Origin: Candidatus Sulfotelmatobacter sp.
GTDB taxonomy: Bacteria; Acidobacteriota; Terriglobia; Terriglobales; Acidobacteriaceae
Assembly: GCA_030037575.1 (NCBI GenBank)
Contig: JASHRB010000452.1
Location: 1-6,435, forward strand
Reading direction: 5' to 3'
Length of the DNA stretch: 6,435 nt
The position numbers and the translations under genes are program-made. Below are positions 6,301 through 6,435 of this stretch, in pieces. The notes beneath the pieces are model-generated. The model had not been told where the DNA came from, searched no databases, and worked only from the letters and a program-made list of their open reading frames with translations. How positions within the stretch are numbered: the stretch's first letter is position 1; every line of letters starts with the position of its first letter.

Positions 6301-6435
6301 ATCGAAGGCGTAGACGCTATCATTCTCCGTCGCCACATAAACCACGTTGTGCATGGCCTGATTGGGAATGACCACATTGGGAACGTAGAGGGGTTCCGCA
6401 AAAATCTGGCCATCGACCGGGAAGGTAAATACCTT
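3367..6435 (-). CDS. Giant exported PQQ-like beta-propeller protein with five ASH domains (5' partial)
   Basis: The frame is open from the right edge to the TAA at 3367-3369 (1022 visible residues). A GTG at 6375 is not a credible start, because the 20 residues before it (KVFTFPVDGQIFAEPLYVPN) belong to the fold. Numbering is from the first visible residue. Residues 1-480 form a quinoprotein-like beta-propeller with recurring blades: VVYVATENDSVYAFDADG (31-48), ATPVIDPSTGTMYVMVRT (87-104), HGWIMAFDAQT (176-186), GAGFATDSEGNIYAATGDG (208-226), IYLVNRDSMG (309-318), NAILWAYDATN (425-435) and IANGRVYVGTQTEVDVYG (463-480). Five ASH domains of about 105 residues follow (488-1022). The protein ends in L-S-G-T-G-N with no sorting signal or membrane anchor. 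The signal peptide must lie outside the window. I see no catalytic residues, so a structural or ligand-binding envelope role is most likely, though a PQQ enzyme cannot be excluded. It converges on the phosphoesterase gene. Confidence 0.88.
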   Translation of the reverse strand, partial: KVFTFPVDGQIFAEPLYVPNVVIPNQAMHNVVYVATENDSVYAFDADGLTTSPLWHVNYTNTLNGITPVPCRSVTACPIYPLMGITATPVIDPSTGTMYVMVRTFELGNYVVRLHALDISTGTEKFGGPVEVQGSVSGNGEGSVGGVITFLPQSLQRTALLLSNGTIYAGWAGDEHGWIMAFDAQTLAQTAILATTPNGALGGAWQSGAGFATDSEGNIYAATGDGLFDFNNSGPDGGDTVLKLDSSLNVLDYFTPMDQGCRMQNDMDLGSGGPLVLPTQSGTYPDLLVEAGKGGQPCDVVGNSYAAPIYLVNRDSMGHYSSTQDADLQTIVGAPSGYWGSPAYWQGPSETYLYFSGTSHEGNAGDYLKMYTLSNGKLSTAPVAKTQNAYPSGSTPSVSSDGTSNGILWTIERADNLDIVPGVKNAILWAYDATNVADLLYSSEQAGTRDEAGLDDKFVPPTIANGRVYVGTQTEVDVYGLLDQATPAPLVKLSSKAMNFGNQPVGSSSVKQSVTLSNTGTASLLVSGIVVTGPYSLVMTPTSCPYAGGAVYQGSQCTIDVVFTPIHSGTHPGTVTIGDNVSPAQVVSVTGEGSSSSAILSSGIVSFGGQPVSTSSGPLMVSLTNTGKTPLTISSLTLGGTDAQDFAVTQNCGTLPASLAMGAFCSISTIFTPAAAGARKASLSISTSGSGSLSVGYSGIGTSSGIALSPSALSFGNEFVGTTSGIQSTTLTDPGDAPLNITSITANRSVYTLNTTPTSCPYTGGSIAAGAFCTLDVTFKPTAVGSQSGSVVIKTKTSPPALLSLSGTGAASTVVVTPTSVSFSKTQVIGTKKSNSTTLTNSTPTALAPVITILGAGAPNFTQSNNCASLPAWQSCPITVVFDPVDSGNINATLQIAYTGPNSPQTVSLSGKSTAIALAPEILQFYDQAVGTTSSPLPVTVTNASATLPVNFSSIATIGVAAGAYAVVSGSSSCGASLAAGASCTVYVTFTPPSAGAQSAELTFTDNGGESPQYIRLSGTGN
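3370..4971 (-). repeat. Five tandem ASH / choice-of-anchor D domains of the propeller protein
   Basis: Listed from the propeller outward (minus strand), the modules lie at about 4971-4657, 4647-4330, 4323-4009, 3999-3697 and 3696-3370, a period near 320 bases. Each opens with a strand of the type L-x-x-x-x-x-x-F-x-x-x-x-V-x-[TS]-x-S, has a T-x-T-N or similar turn, a cysteine pair, an F-x-P strand end and a final V-x-x-[ST]-G strand. Cysteine spacings are 13, 13, 13, 9 and 10 residues. Modules 1 and 3 share TPTSCPY-x-GG, and modules 2 and 4 share N-C-x-[TS]-L-P, which gives an A-B-A-B-C order. Third-position differences between modules 1 and 3 suggest an old duplication. Confidence 0.85.

Noticed and set aside
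1..6435. CRISPR arrays, tRNA or rRNA genes, riboswitches
   Set aside because: No regularly spaced direct repeats, cloverleaf-like segments or conserved RNA motifs were seen on either strand by eye.

Overview
The protein style suggests a soil-type member of the Acidobacteriota. The window has a moderately high GC content and large exported proteins built from beta-propeller and ASH / choice-of-anchor D modules, plus an acidobacterial-type secreted phosphoesterase. This placement is an inference from family resemblance recalled from memory, not from a database search.

Layout. Positions 2-238 (+) hold the cysteine-containing C-terminal end of an exported protein of unknown function, cut by the left edge. 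A 159-base gap follows, with a perfect 22-base palindrome (271-292), a short hairpin (325-339) and a strong Shine-Dalgarno sequence. Positions 398-2269 (+) encode a complete 623-residue secreted phosphoesterase of the phospholipase C / AcpA type with two C-terminal ASH domains. Positions 2270-3366 form a gene-poor, mobile-element-like stretch. It contains a non-coding gap with a triple CGTTGACG repeat, a 79-residue LexA-type winged-helix DNA-binding protein without a protease domain (2558-2797, -), and a frameshifted remnant of an IS66-type TnpA (2832-3205, -). Positions 3367-6435 (-) hold the 1022 visible residues of a very large exported protein: an N-terminal PQQ-like beta-propeller followed by five ASH domains. 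Its start lies beyond the right edge.

How the parts relate. The two large genes are convergent and separated by the remnant stretch. Both encode envelope or extracellular proteins with ASH domains that each carry a cysteine pair. They are not an operon and no shared pathway can be shown; the link is architectural. The strongest candidates for a second look are the stand-alone LexA-like DNA-binding gene beside IS66 debris, a possible pair of degenerate IS ends bracketing both, the perfect palindrome, and the alternating A-B-A-B-C organisation of the ASH repeats. I see no convincing evidence for a wholly new system in this window.
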